This document shows positions 12,601-18,600 of a stretch of DNA of 64,000 nucleotides, in pieces. Within the stretch, counting starts at the first letter, position 1. Each line of letters opens with the position of its first letter. A program made the position numbers and the translations under genes. Source of the stretch: Bactericera cockerelli (lineage: Eukaryota; Arthropoda; Insecta; Hemiptera; Triozidae). The notes beneath the pieces were generated by a model, which worked only from the letters and a program-made list of their open reading frames with translations, searched no databases and was not told where the DNA came from. The stretch spans positions 52,878 to 116,877 of the forward strand of contig JAMCCL010000064.1 in NCBI GenBank assembly GCA_024516035.1. Reading direction: 5' to 3'.

Positions 12601-15600
12601 GACCAAGTACATCGAAGTGCAGTTCCACAAGTCTGCCGCTGATGCCAGCGTTATTATCGGTAAGGACATGATGTTGGATAAGAGTTTCGTCATTATTCTT
12701 TCCAACTAGTACCCAGACCTGCACGCACGGTGACCTGGGTTCGAATCCCAGCGGAGCCGGAATCTTTCGGCTCTGTACTCTAGATGTTCGGGGTCCACTA
12801 CCATACCTCGTGAGGAAAAGTGAATAATGGCTTTGATATGAGCATTGAGCAGTGACTAGTGGTGGAAATATGCGTAAACTAATTATCTACATACAAGGAT
12901 ATACAGACACGTAAAAGTCCTAAAACTCTACGCTACCCACTAAAAATTGTGATATACAGGGTGTCTCATTTCAAGCGAACCAGCGCGATTACAGATCTAC
13001 AAAGGTCATCATAACATGTCCCCTTTAGAGCTATGAAAATTATCTCGGAAAAGATTTTTTCTATTTCCAACAGGGGCTGAGTAATAGCGCTGGTTCACTT
13101 AAAATGAGACTGAGACACCCTGTATATAAAATAACAGGAAAAAATCTTGGTGAATTGCGATGTATCATCCGACAGTAGCCTGTGCCAATATATGATATGA
13201 AATTGTACCTTACAAGTGTAAGGCAGCCATCTTGAAAAAGTTTTATTCTATTCACTAATAAGTTTTTTATGAACAAAAAAAGGAAAAATAGTAACTTAAA
13301 AGAGCTTCCGTCCATACGAGTACTTATACAATTATACAGGGTGGTCAAAAAGTGCCTTTCCTATGTAAAAAAATCATATTATATTCGTTATACATTAATG
13401 TTATTGAAAAAAATCTGGTTTAACTTACAAGACTTGGGAGATTTTGTATGAATCCTACACCTACACAATTTCATAGCGATCAAAAATAATTAATTATTTT
13501 GCGAAAACGACCGAACCATTTAAAACACAACGTGAAAACGGACATTTTATGATTTTGGAAAATGTTCCATCAGCTCCTGACTTCTTCCTGTGGGGCTACC
13601 TGAAGGAAAAAGTCTACACCAATAAACCGCGATCATCAGAGGAGCTAAAAAACAATATTCGAGTAGAGATTAAAAAAAATAACGACAAAATGTTAAAAAG
13701 ACATGAAAAATGCTCTAAAATAAACCAATGATACCATGAGCTCTAGAGTAGACTACTTGACCAACATAACTTTGTACACCCTACGTAAAAAATCTCCATA
13801 AAAACTACTGCATATTGAAATTTATTTTAATGTTTTCTATCCTGTTGATCAAAAGTTACTAAATTTAATATTTACATAGGAAATGTACTTTTTGAACACC
13901 CTGTACCTCTAGAGCTTCTATTTCACTTGCTCTAATTTCAGGCCCAGCAGCTATCCTGGCAATGTGCCTGGGATTCCTGGTGTCGGGACAAGTAATCTCC
14001 AAGTTCAAGCCAGGACCCAGGTACCTCCTAGGATGGAATGTAGTGGTGGGGATATTCGCCGTGATCGGACAGATCATTGCCATGTTCATCAGCTGTGAAG
14101 ACACGACATTCCAGGGGTATAACCCAGAGACGTCCAGGTCCGTATAAAAGAGGTTACAGGACCTACTCTGTTTCATAAATAGTTGTTTATGTGGGTAAAA
14201 CAGATCACAGCATTACTCAGATCCTTCATCACTTTTCTAATTATGTAGGTACATTACAGTATCTTATTTTTAATGCTACCCGTAGTGGTTACCCATATAA
14301 CTAGTTGATCAAACTGATCAGAAGAGCTCACGTCACAGTTCACATGTTTAGAACATTCCCTGAAAATTTCAGCTCGAATGGACAAAAATTGCAGCTTTTA
14401 TCGCGATATGCTATGTTCATCAAAATCTTACGTTACCTAACAAAGTGTCATTGAAAACATATATAAAAATTCCAGTATGCAGTTCGTGAATGAATGCAAC
14501 TTCAACTGCAGCTGTGAGTCACTCAAATACTCTCCAGTGTGCCATGAGGCGTCTCAAGTGACTTTCTACTCTGCCTGTCACGCAGGCTGCACATCTTCCA
14601 GATCCGTGAATGCTGTTACGAAGGTAAGACCCAGACCCCCCTTCCTAGCAACTGGTAAATATACACTGAGAAAATGCACAAATCATCATTGTATAAAATA
14701 GGACACTTTGTGTTTATTGTAATTAATCAAATATTTAACAAAATTTAATTTAGACTAGGTTAAATAGATCTCTTTAAAGGGAGGAAAAATTGATGGCTAT
14801 ATAAATAGCAAGAGTTTAGAGTATTTAAGACTCATGATAAAGTTGATAATCACGTCATGAGAAGGAAGCTATCAAAAGATCCTAAAGAATTGTGTCACAA
14901 TTAGGACTTGCCTGTATCTTCTTTTAATGACACAGTTAAATTTACAACAGGTTTGTTTGCCGTTAAGGTATCCTCATCAACAGTAAAGAAGCCAATTCTT
15001 TCGAATTGAAATCTATCGTACGGCTTTACACTTGCAAATCCAAGGTCAGCATAACCACTGTTCACTTTTAGTGAGTCAGGATTAATATCTGATAGGAAAC
15101 CTTGGGGTACCTCGTTGGTGTCTTCAGGGTTTTTGTGAATAAAAAGCCTGCTATATAGTCTAATCTCGACAGAAATAGGTTTGGCTACCCAATGAATGAA
15201 TGCCTTTGGTTTATTGTCAGGACCCACGGGTGTTGCCTTCACATCTACACTAGTGACAACTCCTGACAAGTTTGTGTGTACTTTATCTACTTCTATTACT
15301 AGACCTGCATATCTTAGACCCACAGTCTGACCAGGGGACAGACGCCTGTATCCCTTCTCTGCTGTCACCTTGAAGTCTGACTTCTCAATGTAGATTGTGC
15401 GATCAAACTGAATATCATGAGATCCCTTGCTTGTGTCGTTAGGAAAATCAGGGACTGTAAACTTGGTGTCTATATTGAGTTGATCAAAGTTTACTATGTT
15501 GAGAGTTAATGGCTCGGTGACCACCATGACACGCACAGCTGTGTCATTGAGTACTTCCCGCACCACAGCTTCTAGCATAACGGGAGACACCACAGCTTGG

Positions 15601-18600
15601 GCTCCTGTCACCCCCATGCGCGCACAGAACTTATTGATAGCTTCAGCTGGGAATCCACGACGTCTAAGAGCAGTTAGGGTAAACAATCTAGGATCGTCCC
15701 AATTACTTACAATACCCTCTTCAATCAGTTTGGCGATCTTTCTCTTTGACACCACAGTATAGTTCATATTGAGTCTACCATACTCCCACTGTACAGGGCA
15801 GTAGATGTCTAGGATATTACATAACCAATAGTAAGAAGAGCGGCGAGATTGAAACTCTTTGGTACAAAGGGAGTGAGTGATGTGCTCTATGCTATCACAA
15901 AGACAATGCGTATAATCATAAGTAGGATAGATACACCAGGTATCCCCAGTTCGATGATGAGGTAGGAACTTAATCCTGTAAGCAACAGGATCTTGCTTTC
16001 CTTCCTCCAGAGTTATCTTCATGCGTAGTGTGGCCTCACCTTCATTGACCAGACCATTCTTCATAGCTTCAAACAGTTTCAGATTTTCTTCTATAGGACG
16101 CTCACGCCATGGGGAGGGTGGTGGGTTAAAGCCTTTGATTTCTTCGGACTTCTGATGGCAGACATAGGCTAGACCTTTTGATATAAGCTTCACTGCCCAC
16201 TGATACAGTTGATCAAAATAATCTGAAGAGTGGGTGATCTTATAGGGCTTGTATCCTAGCCACTCAACCATGTCTTTGATACCAGTGAAGAACTTCTCTT
16301 CTTCTTTCTCTGGATTGGTATCATCATATCTGAGGAAGCAGATACCATTGTGAGCTGCAGCATAACCAAAGTTGATGTTAATAGCCTTGGCATGTCCTAT
16401 ATGGAGGATACCATTAGGTTCTGGAGGAAACCTAGTTCTTACTTTACCTCCAGTATATTTTAGGTGCTCCTTTAATATTTTTTCTGTTGATTCTGTTACT
16501 ACATAACCATCAGACTTGAAGTTTTCTCCAGGTTTATGAAATGGTAGCTTCTTTATCACGTCAGCTACATTAACATTTTCTCCTGAAAGTTCAAATTTAT
16601 TCTCTTGTATCTCATTTGATGTTGGCTTTAGTTTCTCAGCCTTGGGTTTCTTATCAGTAACTTTGACTTTGGGTGCAGGTGCTAAGTCTGCCTCAGTCTT
16701 AGGTCCCAACAAATCTAGAACTTGAACATCTACTTCACTCTTGATAAGCTTCCCATCCGCCCACTTCAATATTGAGCGTACTTCTTGCATGAGAAGTCCC
16801 ATGTTGTATCGGTATCTCTTCTCTAGGAGCTCTGACTTGTGTTTGTTCAGCACTTTGGTTACTGTTTCTTCCACATCTTCACCAGATACAACTATACCTA
16901 CACCACAAACTTCCTCCAGATCCTTCTCTTTCACATTCTTCACATGGGCTAGCGTATACTCTAGTGCTGTATCCAGACGCAGTGTACTATCTAACTTCTT
17001 GGACACGACATATTTTACTAACAGAGGTAGATGTATACTGGTTTGTACTTTGATTTTGGAAGCAAGGTGGTATAGAAGACTTCCACATTCCTGTAAGGCA
17101 TCCTTGTTTATCTTGCTAGCTTCTTCAATAGCTTTCATAAGGAATTTGGTTAGTGTTTCATTTTTAAGAGTTTCTGTTGCTTTTTTTTCATTCAATCCTA
17201 TGCTAAGGAGAGCAGGGATCAGATCCAATGTTTCCACCATGGTACACGTCTCTCTGAAAGATAAAAAGAAATTAATAATTAGGATAATCCAATTTAAAAA
17301 CTGACATTTATGCATACGTACTTTGTTTGTACACATCAAAATAAAATTTTCTTTACATTTTCTCTTCGGTTTGAAATAAAGGGTTTTTCATTAAGAGCGC
17401 CCTAATTTTAAACTGTAATAAAACGCAGGTTTTTTGGAGTACCAAAACAAAAGGTATTTTTATTACACCTACATCCTTTGCTATTATGATATTCAACAAT
17501 AATCATAATATACCGACCGCTTGTTTTGTTTGTTGGAGTCAATTAGTTTGACCCAATTTTCGACATCTTTTTCAACCAAGTCTACTAACTAATATTGCAT
17601 TGATTTTGTGTTCCACACCAAACGGTCAGTTTTTGTTAATTTAATGGTTTCTCATGAAGCACATGTGACTTTTCAATAGCCCAGTGGCGCATATTTTGAT
17701 TTTAACAAGGCCATTAAGCATTAATGAACAACATCGCTGAAGATGATCTTTAGATGAAACTCGGAATTTTAATTTGGAGGGAGCTATTCATTAAAATTTA
17801 GTTAGTAAGTTTTGACAATTGTGCTTGCTCCTGTACCATGACTAAATGGCATACTTTATTGAACTGAAAATCCATTCACATGTACATCAAATGAATTGAG
17901 GTGATATTATACCTAATTTATTTCAAGCATTTTAATAACATTATCTGAACTTGAAAAGTTATAATTTGACCTGTTAACTGCAATTAATTTATTTATTCAT
18001 TCCAGGAGTACTTCAACTGTTCCTGTGTTAGGACAGCTTTATTGAACACGCAAAACATTATGCCACGAATCAATATTTATGAGAATGGAAGATATGAGTT
18101 CCAATTGCCCAATGACAATGCTGTGAGGTCAGGAACATGCACATTTGACTGTGGAAATATTTTCCTGGCATGGATAGTAATTATGTGTATTCTGCATGCT
18201 TTAGGCAGCTCAGGAAAGATTGGAAATATTCTGGTAAACTATAGGTAAGTATAGGATGGATAATATTTATTGGTATGGTAATAGATCTTATAAACTCAAG
18301 ATGAGTCTAGATCTCTAGTTTCTAGGCTTACACCTATCAACCAATGACTTTTAAGGTTCGAAGACTTACCACACCTAAAGTAACATTTAAGTAATAGAAT
18401 ATCCTATAGAAAGGAAAGTAATGGAATCACCCAAAATTTTCGATAGTCAGTTTTCAGTGCCAAAACACGTGGGAGCGAACCTGGGACCTTTCGCATGGCA
18501 AGCGAGTGCTTAACCACTGAGCTAATCGCGCGAAATATTTAGTATTTAAAAATATTTAGTATAAAAATCTTCTTAAATGTAATTATTAATGTGTAAATTT

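Noticed and set aside
14138..14147. Oatp ending at TAA 14145-14147 after exon 7
   Set aside because: The stop lies past a usable donor (GTCCGT at 14138), and the remaining conserved exons follow in the right order and phase.
16741..17304. 187-codon plus-strand frame opposite the QARS N-terminus
   Set aside because: Antisense shadow of the QARS coding region with no family resemblance.
17241..17339. 33-residue N-terminal extension of QARS starting at 17339
   Set aside because: It crosses a strong splice acceptor ending at 17254, and the ATG at 17240 has an ideal ACCATGG context and begins the conserved N-terminus.
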